NCBI GenBank assembly: GCA_965655795.1
Contig: CBFHHY010000003.1
Coordinates: 62,001 to 126,000 of the forward strand
DNA length: 64,000 bases
DNA from: TMED14 sp002167805
Lineage (GTDB): Bacteria > Bacteroidota > Bacteroidia > Flavobacteriales > Schleiferiaceae
Direction: 5' to 3'
Shown here: positions 34,293-43,231 of the stretch, piece by piece
Layout of the letters: the number at the start of each line of letters is the position of its first letter
Position numbering within the stretch: the stretch's first letter is position 1
Made by a program: the position numbers and the translations under genes
Notes under the pieces: model-generated
The model's database searches: none
What the model saw: the letters and a program-made list of their open reading frames with translations, nothing else
Told to the model about the DNA's origin: nothing

Positions 34293-35584
34293 CCAGTTTT
34301 CATCGCTGCCTCTATTTCAGATACTTCTTTAGGAATTTCTTTGGTCAAATTAATATATCCATTAGATGTAATTAATATATCATCTTCAATTCTTATTCCA
34401 ATACCTTCTTCTGGTATATAGATCCCTGGTTCACAAGTAAAAACCATCCCGGCTTCCATCGGAGAGCCATCCCACAAGCCATAATCGTGAACATCAAGGC
34501 CTAGATAGTGAGATGTTCCATGCATAAAATATTTCTTGTATGCTGGCCATGAAGGATTTTGATTATCAACTTCTTCTTGCGTAAGTAGGTTCAGATTGAT
34601 AAGTTCTTTTGTCATAAGATCGCCGACTCGCTTATGGTACTCAGACAAGACGGCGCCAGGCTTCAAAAGCTCTATTGAAGCTTTTTCTACTCTTAGAACA
34701 GATTCATATACCTCCCTTTGACGATCAGTAAACTTACCATTGACAGGGAAACATCTTGTGACATCACAAGCATAATTCGCATATTCGGCACCCACATCAA
34801 TCAAGACCAAATCCCCTGAAATACATTGTTTATTGTTTTCTAAATAATGCAAAACACAGGCGTTTGAACCACTCCCAATGATGGGAGAATAGGCAAAACC
34901 TCTTGATCGTCTTTTAACAAATTCATGAATGAATTCTGCTTCAATCTCATGTTCCCAGCAGTCCGGTTTAAGAAATTTTAAAACCCTATTGAAACCAGCA
35001 GCAGTAATTTCGGCAGCAATTTTCATAACCTCAATTTCTAAAGCCGTTTTCACAGATCTTAATTTGTTTAAATAGGGAGCAGATCGCTTATAATTATGAT
35101 TAGGGTAGATAATCCTAAGCTCAGCATTTAATCTCATTTCTCGAGTTTGCACAGGAGTATTTCTTCTAAGATGCTCTTGGGTAAGCAGGTATACATTTTC
35201 AGTTTGACTCATCAGACTTTTCATAATTGTATCGAATTCACTTAACCAATAGACTGTTTTAATTCCACTTACTTCAAAAGCCTCGCTTTTCGTAAGCTTT
35301 TCACCTTCCCAGACAGCAATTAAGTCATTTGTCTCAGTAAGAAAAAGGAGCTCTTTATCCTCATTTCTTTTTGCATCTGGGAAAATAACTAAAACTGAAT
35401 CTTCTTGATCGACACCAGATAACCAAAAAATATCTGTGGCTTGTTTAAAAGGCATTATTCCGTCTGCACTAGTTGGGTAAATGTCATTAGAATGAAAAAT
35501 AGCAAGAGAATTGGGCTCCATCATACTTTTAAATCGTTCTCGATTATCAATGAAAAGCTGTTTATTAAGTCGATGGTATTTCAT
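34289..35584 (-). CDS. pepP: Xaa-Pro aminopeptidase (aminopeptidase P)
   Basis: 431 residues, the full AMP_N plus M24 pita-bread architecture. Metal ligands are seen in VLIDVGAEYANYACDVTRCF (two Asp), GTSHYLGLDVHDYG (His), VFTCEPGIYI (Glu) and GIRIEDDILIT (Glu). It removes N-terminal residues preceding proline. It is cytoplasmic, with no signal peptide. A TATATTCG box, a one-base variant of TAnnTTTG, lies just upstream of the ATG with a TTG 21 bases before it. Confidence 0.92.
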   Translation of the reverse strand: MKYHRLNKQLFIDNRERFKSMMEPNSLAIFHSNDIYPTSADGIMPFKQATDIFWLSGVDQEDSVLVIFPDAKRNEDKELLFLTETNDLIAVWEGEKLTKSEAFEVSGIKTVYWLSEFDTIMKSLMSQTENVYLLTQEHLRRNTPVQTREMRLNAELRIIYPNHNYKRSAPYLNKLRSVKTALEIEVMKIAAEITAAGFNRVLKFLKPDCWEHEIEAEFIHEFVKRRSRGFAYSPIIGSGSNACVLHYLENNKQCISGDLVLIDVGAEYANYACDVTRCFPVNGKFTDRQREVYESVLRVEKASIELLKPGAVLSEYHKRVGDLMTKELINLNLLTQEEVDNQNPSWPAYKKYFMHGTSHYLGLDVHDYGLWDGSPMEAGMVFTCEPGIYIPEEGIGIRIEDDILITSNGYINLTKEIPKEVSEIEAAMKTG

Positions 35585-35660
35585 ATTTCACGAATATAAG
35601 ACCTTTTAACTTCATCGCTCAAATGCTTTTTACCATGAACTTTCTTTTCGCTTTTGGACT

Positions 35661-35668
35661 TACTTTTG
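35661..35668 (+). promoter_or_regulatory. possible -7 box for the sdh operon
   Basis: TACTTTTG matches TAnnTTTG and lies 26 bases before the preferred sdhC ATG at 35695. This supports that start over the longer upstream frame. Confidence 0.35.
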
Positions 35669-35694
35669 TATACGAATTAAGAATTACTCAAATT

Positions 35695-36372
35695 ATGGCA
35701 ATATCAATTGGGCTTGTGCGATCTTCATTAGTGAGAAAGTATTGGATGGCTCTTACTGGTTTGTTCTTATGCTCCTTTTTAGTGGTTCATTTGCTTGGAA
35801 ATCTTCCGCTTTTAATGGAGGATAGAGAAAGCTTTAACAGCTATGCTCATTTTATGACAAATTTTCCCCTTATCAAAATAATCAGCTACGGGCTTTATTT
35901 AAGCATAGTCTTACATTCCGTAGATGGTTTGCTTTTAGCTCGAAGTAATAAAAAAGCGCGAGAGACTTCCTACGTTCAATATAACGGAAAAGCAAATGCA
36001 TCATGGTCCTCACGAAACATGGCGATACTAGGTACCCTAACTCTAGTTTTTCTTATTATCCACATGAAAAGCTTCTGGTACGAAATGCACTTTGGAAATA
36101 TTCCGGTTTATACTAACAGCAATGGCAAAGAATTAAAAGACTTGTACTCAATTACTGTTGCTGCATTTGAACAACCTTGGTACTCCATTTTTTATGTATT
36201 TGCGATGATGGGTTTAGGCTTTCATTTATGGCACGGATTTGCAAGTTCATTTCAAACTCTAGGTATTAATCACGCAAAGTACACGCCGTTTATTGAAATA
36301 TTCGGAAAAGGCTTTTCCATAATTATTTCATTGGCGTTCGCTAGTATTCCATTATATATTTTATTGTCCTGA
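35695..36372 (+). CDS. sdhC: succinate dehydrogenase cytochrome b subunit
   Basis: 225 residues from the ATG at 35695. An in-frame ATG at 35623 would add 24 residues and is not needed. The start VRSSLVRKYWMALTGLFLCSFLVVHLLGNL is typical of the Bacteroidetes single-subunit cytochrome b with five membrane helices. His residues in FLVVHLLGN, VLHSVDG, IIHMKSFW and HLWHGFASSFQ are candidate ligands for two b-hemes. It anchors SdhAB and passes electrons to menaquinone. The gap to sdhA is 20 bases. Confidence 0.9.
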   Translation: MAISIGLVRSSLVRKYWMALTGLFLCSFLVVHLLGNLPLLMEDRESFNSYAHFMTNFPLIKIISYGLYLSIVLHSVDGLLLARSNKKARETSYVQYNGKANASWSSRNMAILGTLTLVFLIIHMKSFWYEMHFGNIPVYTNSNGKELKDLYSITVAAFEQPWYSIFYVFAMMGLGFHLWHGFASSFQTLGINHAKYTPFIEIFGKGFSIIISLAFASIPLYILLS

Positions 36373-36392
36373 ACTAACCTTTAAATTAATCG

Positions 36393-38399
36393 ATGTCAAA
36401 ATTAAAATCGGAAATACCTGAAGGTTCATTAGCAGAAAAATGGACAAAGCATAAAGCTAAGATTCCATTAGTTAGTCCTGCGAATAAAAGGCAAATTGAT
36501 GTTATTGTTGTGGGAACCGGATTAGCTGGTAGCTCAGCAGCAGCCTCATTGGCTGAACTTGGTTATAATGTCAAAGCTTTTTGTTTCCAGGACTCTCCCA
36601 GAAGAGCACACTCAATAGCTGCACAAGGAGGAATAAATGCTGCAAAAAATTACCAGAATGATGGAGATTCTGTGTTTCGACTGTTCTATGACACTATAAA
36701 AGGTGGAGATTATAGAAGCCGAGAGGCTAATGTCCACAGGCTTGCAGAAGTAAGTACCAATATTATTGACCAATGTGTTGCTCAAGGAGTACCATTTGCC
36801 AGAGAATATGGCGGACTCCTAGACAATAGGTCCTTTGGTGGGGTTCAAGTAAGCAGAACGTTTTACGCTAAAGGACAGACTGGGCAACAACTTTTATTGG
36901 GTGCTTACTCAGCTCTCTCCCGTCAAGTTGCAAAGGGTAGGGTAGAGCTCTTATCCCGCCATGAAATGGTAGAGCTTGTTGTTGTAGATGGAAAGTCCAG
37001 AGGAATCATAGCTCGAAATTTGGTCACTGGCCAACTTGAGCGTCATTCTGCACATGCTGTGCTTTTATGCACAGGAGGATATGGAAATGTTTTCTATTTA
37101 AGCACAAATGCAATGGGATCAAATGTCACAGCAGCTTGGAAAGCTCATAAAAAAGGAGCGTTTATGGCAAACCCATGCTTCACTCAGATTCACCCTACTT
37201 GCATTCCTGTCAGTGGAGATTCACAATCGAAACTGACTTTAATGTCAGAATCTTTAAGAAATGATGGACGAATCTGGGTTCCAAAAAAAATCGAGGATGC
37301 AAAAGCCATTAGAGAAGGAAAAATAAAACCCACAGATCTTCTTGAAGAAGAAAGAGATTACTATCTAGAGAGAAGGTACCCCGCTTTTGGGAATTTGGTT
37401 CCCCGAGATGTTGCATCAAGAGCAGCAAAAGAGCGATGCGATGCTGGTTTTGGAGTGAATAAGACCGGAGAAGCCGTTTATTTAGACTTTTCATCTGCCA
37501 TTGAGCGATTTGGGGCTGAAGCTGCACATGTTAGGGGAATTCAAAACCCAAGTGATGAAGACATTAAAAAATTAGGTGAACGAGTCATTGAATCAAAATA
37601 TGGAAATCTTTTTCAGATGTATGAAAAAATTACCGCGCAAAACCCATATAAAACTCCCATGATGATTTATCCTGCTGTTCATTACACGATGGGAGGCGTT
37701 TGGGTGGATTACAATTTAATGACAACAGTTCCTGGGTTATTCGCATTAGGAGAAGCTAATTTTTCTGATCATGGGGCTAATCGACTCGGAGCTTCTGCTC
37801 TTATGCAGGGTTTAGCAGATGGTTACTTTGTAGCTCCCTATACAATTGGAACCTATTTATCAAAAGATATTGTTACGGGAAAAATCTCTACCAAATTACC
37901 AGAGTTTGAAGAAGCTGAGAATAATGCCAGAAAACGAATGGAGAGATTCCTTAACAACAATGGGAATACTCCCGTTGAGTCTTTCCATAGAGACTTAGGA
38001 AAAATAATGTGGTCTCAATGCGGTATGGCTAGGAATGAAAAAGGTTTAAAAAAAGCGATAGCCGATATTCGTTCACTACGAGATAAGTTCTATGCCGAAG
38101 TTAAAGTCACAGGTAAAATGAATGAAATGAACCCCGAGCTCGACAAAGCAGGAAGGGTTGCAGATTTTCTTGAATTAGGAGAATTAATGTGTATGGATGC
38201 CCTAGCGCGAGAAGAATCTTGCGGGGGTCATTTTCGGGAAGAATATCAATCGAAAGAAGGTGAAGCCGTCCGAAAAGATGACGAATTTGCTTTTGTTTCC
38301 GCTTGGGAATTTTCCGAAAATGATCCAGGAAAATCGAAACTTCATAAAGAGGAACTTTCATTCGAAAATGTTGAACTAAATACCCGCTCTTACAAATGA
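36393..38399 (+). CDS. sdhA: succinate dehydrogenase/fumarate reductase flavoprotein subunit
   Basis: 668 residues. The FAD-binding loop is VIVVGTGLAGSSAAASLAELG. The covalent flavin site is the His of RRAHSIAAQGGINAAKNY. Catalytic Arg/His motifs include HPTCIPVSGD and HYTMGGVWVDYN, and GLFALGEANFSDHGANRLGASAL is the C-terminal FAD motif. It oxidises succinate to fumarate on the inner face of the membrane. Length and motif set match the B-type SQR family with a five-helix SdhC. It overlaps sdhB by 4 bases. Confidence 0.96.
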   Translation: MSKLKSEIPEGSLAEKWTKHKAKIPLVSPANKRQIDVIVVGTGLAGSSAAASLAELGYNVKAFCFQDSPRRAHSIAAQGGINAAKNYQNDGDSVFRLFYDTIKGGDYRSREANVHRLAEVSTNIIDQCVAQGVPFAREYGGLLDNRSFGGVQVSRTFYAKGQTGQQLLLGAYSALSRQVAKGRVELLSRHEMVELVVVDGKSRGIIARNLVTGQLERHSAHAVLLCTGGYGNVFYLSTNAMGSNVTAAWKAHKKGAFMANPCFTQIHPTCIPVSGDSQSKLTLMSESLRNDGRIWVPKKIEDAKAIREGKIKPTDLLEEERDYYLERRYPAFGNLVPRDVASRAAKERCDAGFGVNKTGEAVYLDFSSAIERFGAEAAHVRGIQNPSDEDIKKLGERVIESKYGNLFQMYEKITAQNPYKTPMMIYPAVHYTMGGVWVDYNLMTTVPGLFALGEANFSDHGANRLGASALMQGLADGYFVAPYTIGTYLSKDIVTGKISTKLPEFEEAENNARKRMERFLNNNGNTPVESFHRDLGKIMWSQCGMARNEKGLKKAIADIRSLRDKFYAEVKVTGKMNEMNPELDKAGRVADFLELGELMCMDALAREESCGGHFREEYQSKEGEAVRKDDEFAFVSAWEFSENDPGKSKLHKEELSFENVELNTRSYK

Positions 38400-39145
38400 A
38401 TTTTACAATCAATGTTTGGCGACAAAATGGCCCTAAAGAAAAAGGAAAAATTGCAACTTATCAAGTAAGTGGTATCTCCAATGATATGTCTTTTCTAGAA
38501 ATGATTGATGTCCTTAATGAGCAATTAATTACGCAAAATATAAATCCAGTAGTTTTTGATCATGATTGCCGAGAAGGAATTTGCGGAATGTGTTCAATGT
38601 TCATTAATGGAGAAGCGCATGGCCCCGGTCGAGGTGTAACAACATGTCAGCTTCATATGAGGGAGTTTAAAGATGGTGATACCATAACCATTGAGCCATT
38701 TCGAGCAAAAGCTTTCCCTGTAATTAAAGACTTAATGGTAGATAGAAGCTCATTTGATAGAATCATTCAAGCAGGAGGATACGTTTCTGTAAACACTTCT
38801 GGCAACCTTCCAGATGCCAATGCTACACCAATTGAAAAACAAGATGCAGATGCAGCGTTTGATGCGGCTACATGCATTGGCTGTGGGGCATGTGTTGCGA
38901 CATGTAAAAACGCTTCAGCTATGCTTTTTACATCTGCAAAAGTGAGTCAACTATCTCTTCTTCCCCAAGGTAAAATTGAGGCCAATGAACGTGTACTAAA
39001 TATGGTGAAACAAATGGACATGGAAGGATTTGGAAATTGCACGAATACAGGGGCATGCGAAGTGGAATGCCCAAAAGGAATTAGTATCGAAAATATAGCC
39101 AGAATGAATAGAGAATTTTTAGGTGCATCAATTACATCCAAATAA
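38396..39145 (+). CDS. sdhB: succinate dehydrogenase/fumarate reductase iron-sulfur subunit
   Basis: 249 residues with three cluster motifs: CREGICGMCSMFINGEAHG plus a later CQLHMREF for the [2Fe-2S] centre, CIGCGACVATCKN for [4Fe-4S], and CTNTGACEVECPKGI completing the [3Fe-4S]/[4Fe-4S] region. It relays electrons from SdhA flavin to the SdhC hemes. Its ATG overlaps the sdhA stop (ATGA). The following lipoprotein gene begins 20 bases after the stop and may be on the same transcript. Confidence 0.96.
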   Translation: MNFTINVWRQNGPKEKGKIATYQVSGISNDMSFLEMIDVLNEQLITQNINPVVFDHDCREGICGMCSMFINGEAHGPGRGVTTCQLHMREFKDGDTITIEPFRAKAFPVIKDLMVDRSSFDRIIQAGGYVSVNTSGNLPDANATPIEKQDADAAFDAATCIGCGACVATCKNASAMLFTSAKVSQLSLLPQGKIEANERVLNMVKQMDMEGFGNCTNTGACEVECPKGISIENIARMNREFLGASITSK

Positions 39146-39165
39146 AATTAACTAACTTCAATATC

Positions 39166-39663
39166 ATGAAAATAAAAAATATTGTAATTACAGCTTTGTC
39201 ATTATTGATTTTAGCCTCCTGCGCAAAAGAACCCACATTGGGTGACAAATTAGAAGGAGTTTGGGTGGTAAACAAGGTGACTGCAACTGGCACGGTCGAT
39301 ATTCTTGGCTCAGTTGTGCCTGTCGTTGCCGAGGACACTTATATCAACCCAGATAGTTCACGCTTTTCATTAACACAAGACCCTAATTCTGTAACATACT
39401 CCGTAGATGCGGTAATTAGCGCTAATTTAGGTACAACAATAGATCTTCCATTCAAAGAGTCTGGCTCAGGAACATGGTCTACAAAGCCTGGTAATGGAAC
39501 AGCTCCAGATTCTGTATTCCTAAACAATACGGATGGAACAACTGTCAAGTATGAAGTTATGGGTCTCCTTGAGACATCCGTAACACTTCGAACAAATTTG
39601 TCAATAGAATTTATGGGATCTAACGTCAACATGTTGACGGAATTTGGGTTTGCTAAAATTTAA
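39166..39663 (+). CDS. small lipoprotein, lipocalin-like
   Basis: 165 residues with a lipoprotein signal peptide and lipobox LILASC (Cys19). The mature part starts AKEPTLGDKLEGVWVVNKVTATGTV and alternates short strands and turns, resembling lipocalin-like domain proteins of Bacteroidetes. Function is unknown. It follows sdhB by 20 bases but its product has no obvious link to respiration. Confidence 0.65.
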   Translation: MKIKNIVITALSLLILASCAKEPTLGDKLEGVWVVNKVTATGTVDILGSVVPVVAEDTYINPDSSRFSLTQDPNSVTYSVDAVISANLGTTIDLPFKESGSGTWSTKPGNGTAPDSVFLNNTDGTTVKYEVMGLLETSVTLRTNLSIEFMGSNVNMLTEFGFAKI

Positions 39664-39682
39664 AATTTCGATATTCGGACCC

Positions 39683-40720
39683 TTAAAATGCCTTCCACCC
39701 TTGAGCCTCGAGCTCGATAGCTTGTTCAGCATTCGTAATTAGCTGAATTGGCTTTGAATCGGTCATATGGCCAATCGCTGTTAAACTGGGATTGTGTTTT
39801 ATTTTATCATAATCTCCCAAAGAAATCGTAAAAAGTAATTCATAATCCTCCCCACCGTTCAACACCGCGGTAATTGGATTAATTCCGAATTCTTCTGCCA
39901 AACGAATCATTTGAGGGTCCATGGGGATTTTATCTTCATAGATTGTGCATCCTAAATCTGAAGATTTACACAAGTGCATAATTTCTGAACTCAAACCGTC
40001 TGAAATATCAATCATACTTGTGGGGCTAACTTTTATATTTTTTAGTAGTTCAATAATATCCTTTCTTGCCTCTGGCTTTAATTGTCGTTCCAAAACATAT
40101 TCGTGCCCTTGAAGCTCTGGCTGAAGGTTTGGGTTCGATTTAAATGCTGCTTTTTCACGCTCCAATACTTGAAGACCCATGTATGCAGACCCTAGATCTC
40201 CAGATACAACAAGCAAATCCTTGGGTTTGGCACCTGACCTTTTTACCACATTTCCTTTTTTCACCTTGCCAATAGCTGTTATGCTTAACATCATTCCAGA
40301 TGCACTAGATGTTGTATCTCCTCCTACTAAATCAACCTTATAATTATTACATGCCAATAACATACCCTCATAAATTTCCTCTAAAGCTTCAACTGGAAAT
40401 CTATTGGATACTCCTAACCCTACTATTATTTGCGTCGGGATTCCGTTCATAGCATATATATCGGAAATATTAACCACTACAGCCTTATATCCAAGATGTT
40501 TTAGAGGCACATAGGACAGATCAAAGTGTACTCCCTCAACAAGTAAATCCTTTGAAACCAGAGTCACATATCCACTATGATTAATTATTGCCGCATCATC
40601 ACCTACGCCTTCTAAAGTAGATTTATTCGATAATTTAATCGATGATGTTAAACGATTTATTAGGGCAAATTCGCCTAATTCTGATAATTGAGTCTTTTCT
40701 TGGTTCGGTGTATCTAGCAT
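39683..40720 (-). CDS. thiL: thiamine-monophosphate kinase
   Basis: 345 residues of the PurM/ThiL ATP-grasp-like superfamily. Visible motifs are GVGDDAAII at the Mg/ATP site, SKDLLVEGVHFDL, NISDIYAMNGIP, DLVGGDTTSS and VSGDLGSAYMGLQVLERE, then SMIDISDGLSSEI and NGGEDYELLFTI. It phosphorylates thiamine phosphate to thiamine diphosphate, the cofactor SucA uses. It is convergent with the sdhB-lipoprotein genes and divergent from gdhA. Confidence 0.92.
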   Translation of the reverse strand: MLDTPNQEKTQLSELGEFALINRLTSSIKLSNKSTLEGVGDDAAIINHSGYVTLVSKDLLVEGVHFDLSYVPLKHLGYKAVVVNISDIYAMNGIPTQIIVGLGVSNRFPVEALEEIYEGMLLACNNYKVDLVGGDTTSSASGMMLSITAIGKVKKGNVVKRSGAKPKDLLVVSGDLGSAYMGLQVLEREKAAFKSNPNLQPELQGHEYVLERQLKPEARKDIIELLKNIKVSPTSMIDISDGLSSEIMHLCKSSDLGCTIYEDKIPMDPQMIRLAEEFGINPITAVLNGGEDYELLFTISLGDYDKIKHNPSLTAIGHMTDSKPIQLITNAEQAIELEAQGWKAF

Positions 40721-40749
40721 GACGCAAATTTCGATATATCTTTGTTAAA

Positions 40750-40757
40750 TACCTTTG
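40750..40757 (+). promoter_or_regulatory. -7 box of gdhA
   Basis: TACCTTTG ends 15 bases before the ATG at 40773. A second match, TATCTTTG, lies at 40737-40744. No TTG at usual spacing was found for either. Confidence 0.4.
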
Positions 40758-40772
40758 TAAAATTACTTTCTT

Positions 40773-42128
40773 ATGACTCAGAAATTCGATACGAAAATCA
40801 AGGCGTTTATGAGCGAAATCCAATCCAAAAATCCAAATGAGCCTGAGTTCATTCAAGCCATTTATGAAGTCGCAGAATCCGTGATCCCATTCATTGAAGA
40901 AAATCCAAAATACAAAGATGCGAAGATACTAGAACGTATTGTGGAAGCCGAAAGGATTTTAATGTTCCGAGTTTCATGGACTCGAGATGATGGAAGTATT
41001 GAAGTAAATCGAGGTTTTAGGGTGCAATTTAATAGTGCTTTAGGCCCATATAAAGGAGGGTTAAGATTTCATCCATCAGTAAACCTAAGTGTACTAAAAT
41101 TCCTAGGGTTTGAACAGATATTTAAAAATAGCCTTACCACACTTCCTCTAGGTGGAGGAAAAGGAGGCTCGAATTTTGACCCAAAAGGAAAGTCTGACTC
41201 AGAAGTAATGAGGTTTTGTCAGGCATTCATGACCGAACTCTCGCGTCATATCGGTCCAAATACAGATATTCCCGCAGGAGACATCGGAGTCGGTAGTAGA
41301 GAAATAGGTTACATGTTTGGACAATACAAGCGAATCAAAAATGAATTTACTGGAGTCCTTACGGGAAAAGGTAAGAATTGGGGTGGTTCACTTATTCGCC
41401 CCGAGGCCACTGGTTACGGTGTAGTTTACTTTTCGCAAGAGATGTTAAAAACCAAAAATGAAAATTTAAAAGGAAAAAATGTGGTTATCTCCGGGTCGGG
41501 TAATGTAGCCCAGTATTCAGCTGAAAAAGCAATTGAACTGGGTGCGCAAGTTCTCACGATGTCAGATTCGTCCGGTTACATATTCGACCCTGAAGGAATA
41601 GATAAAAAGAAATTGAATTTTATCAAAGACCTAAAAAATATAAAACGAGGTCGTATTTCAGAGTATTTAAAGAAATATCCGAAAGCTGAATTTCACAAAG
41701 GGAAAACACCTTGGAATATACCCTGCCATATAGCACTTCCCTGTGCAACACAAAATGAACTAACAAAAGATGATGCTAATTCTTTAATTAAAAATGGAGT
41801 ATTATGTGTTTGTGAAGGTGCAAATATGCCATCAACTCCTGAAGCTATTGAAGCATTTCATTTAAAAGGCATTTTGTTTAGCCCCGGTAAAGCATCCAAT
41901 GCGGGGGGTGTTGCAACATCAGGATTAGAAATGTCTCAAAATAGCCTGAGATTAAGCTGGAGTTCTAAAGAAGTAGATGAAAAGCTTCAAAATATCATGA
42001 AAAAAGTTCATGAATCTTGCGTAAAGTATGGTAAACAAGAAAATGGATCTATTGATTATGTAAAAGGCGCGAATTTAGCTGGGTTTGTCAAAGTTGCCGA
42101 TGCCATGATAGATCAAGGGGTAGTTTGA
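40773..42128 (+). CDS. gdhA: glutamate dehydrogenase (NADP-type, hexameric)
   Basis: 451 residues, the normal length for the hexameric class. Substrate-site motifs are GPYKGGLRFHPSVNLS, LPLGGGKGGSNFDPKGKS (catalytic Lys) and DIPAGDIGVGSREIGYMFGQY. The dinucleotide-binding loop is NVVISGSGNVAQYSAEKA and the C-terminal VCEGANMPSTPEA closes the fold. It interconverts 2-oxoglutarate plus ammonia and glutamate, linking nitrogen assimilation with the TCA genes in this window. A Ser at the second coenzyme strand (MSDSSG) is compatible with NADP preference, though not proof. Confidence 0.94.
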   Translation: MTQKFDTKIKAFMSEIQSKNPNEPEFIQAIYEVAESVIPFIEENPKYKDAKILERIVEAERILMFRVSWTRDDGSIEVNRGFRVQFNSALGPYKGGLRFHPSVNLSVLKFLGFEQIFKNSLTTLPLGGGKGGSNFDPKGKSDSEVMRFCQAFMTELSRHIGPNTDIPAGDIGVGSREIGYMFGQYKRIKNEFTGVLTGKGKNWGGSLIRPEATGYGVVYFSQEMLKTKNENLKGKNVVISGSGNVAQYSAEKAIELGAQVLTMSDSSGYIFDPEGIDKKKLNFIKDLKNIKRGRISEYLKKYPKAEFHKGKTPWNIPCHIALPCATQNELTKDDANSLIKNGVLCVCEGANMPSTPEAIEAFHLKGILFSPGKASNAGGVATSGLEMSQNSLRLSWSSKEVDEKLQNIMKKVHESCVKYGKQENGSIDYVKGANLAGFVKVADAMIDQGVV

Positions 42129-42135
42129 CTTGATT

Positions 42136-43089
42136 TTAAAGAAGATCAATACCTAGAGTAACTGATGCTGCCTGATATGGAACGGGATTAATTAAGTCTT
42201 GTTGAAACATAGGAATCAATGCCACTTTGCCTTTAACGAAAATATCTCCATACCCAAGCCTTACACTAAGTCCGTAGATGAAAGGATTCTGGTAAAAGCT
42301 ATTATATCTTACTTCGTTTACAGGTCCAGCTCCAGTAGGATCGTCAAAACGCATTTTACGGGCAGTTTGAGTTCTTAAGCCCAAATAACCGCCGATTCCA
42401 ACGGTTAGTCCTCGATCCCCATCTCTGCTTCCATTAAAAATTAATTCCAATGGGATTTCAAAATATGAGGTAACTAAACGAGATCTTCTTCTGTCTATTG
42501 ATGCATCCTGAGTAACTGTTACTCCAACTCCTGACTCAGAAGATTGATCAAATGTTGAGATATAATTACTACTTCCAAAATCTAAAACACTCCATTCAAT
42601 TGACGCCCCTGTTCTGAGCCAGAACGAAGACTTTGCCAATCTGTATTGATTGTAGAAAATATCCCAAGATTGTGCAGATGAGGCAAAAAAAGTTCCAGCT
42701 CTATTCTGTGTCCAACCTCCTGATGAAAAAGCTAGACTACCTGAAGATAAGTCAATTAAGCTTATCAAACCATAAGAAAGAGACATTCCTCTTTGAATCT
42801 TTACCGGGTTTTTTTTATTCTCATTCGGCTCATCGCTAAGATTCAACTTGGCATCAACTGATATCCCGGGGGGATCTCCCTCTTCTTGAATCGGAACTTC
42901 ACCAATTTTAATCGTGGGTTGGTTTTTTTTTGCTCGTTTAAGCTCTTTTTCTTTCTTTTTGGTTTCTTTCTTTAACTGTCTTTTTTCTCTTTTTGTTAAT
43001 TCCTGAGACTCCGCGGCATTAGCATCTTGAGCGAAACTGGAAGTAACGAAGAAACAAAGTAATGACAGAGTGTAAACAAATTTTTTCAT
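42136..43089 (-). CDS. exported protein with basic coiled segment and barrel-like domain, unknown function
   Basis: 317 residues from the ATG at 43089; the 18 residues further upstream precede the signal peptide and are unlikely. After the signal peptide (ending SFAQ) comes a strikingly basic helical stretch (residues about 25-60: KREKRQLKKETKKKEKELKR). The rest is beta-rich, with GWTQNRAGTFF, SYFEIPLELIF, GIGGYLGLRTQ and GLSVRLGYGDIFVKG, as in outer-membrane barrels of the PorT/OmpA-like type. No firm family. It is convergent with gdhA. Confidence 0.65.
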   Translation of the reverse strand: MKKFVYTLSLLCFFVTSSFAQDANAAESQELTKREKRQLKKETKKKEKELKRAKKNQPTIKIGEVPIQEEGDPPGISVDAKLNLSDEPNENKKNPVKIQRGMSLSYGLISLIDLSSGSLAFSSGGWTQNRAGTFFASSAQSWDIFYNQYRLAKSSFWLRTGASIEWSVLDFGSSNYISTFDQSSESGVGVTVTQDASIDRRRSRLVTSYFEIPLELIFNGSRDGDRGLTVGIGGYLGLRTQTARKMRFDDPTGAGPVNEVRYNSFYQNPFIYGLSVRLGYGDIFVKGKVALIPMFQQDLINPVPYQAASVTLGIDLL

Positions 43090-43231
43090 AAAGTTCCTTG
43101 TAAAATGGTGTTTAAGACAAAAATAACAACATTTATGCCACATAAATAATTTTGCCTTTCTTCAATGATCACCATTTAATTCTCACAAAAGAATAATATT
43201 TAGTCTTGAGAAAATTATACGACCTTTGATC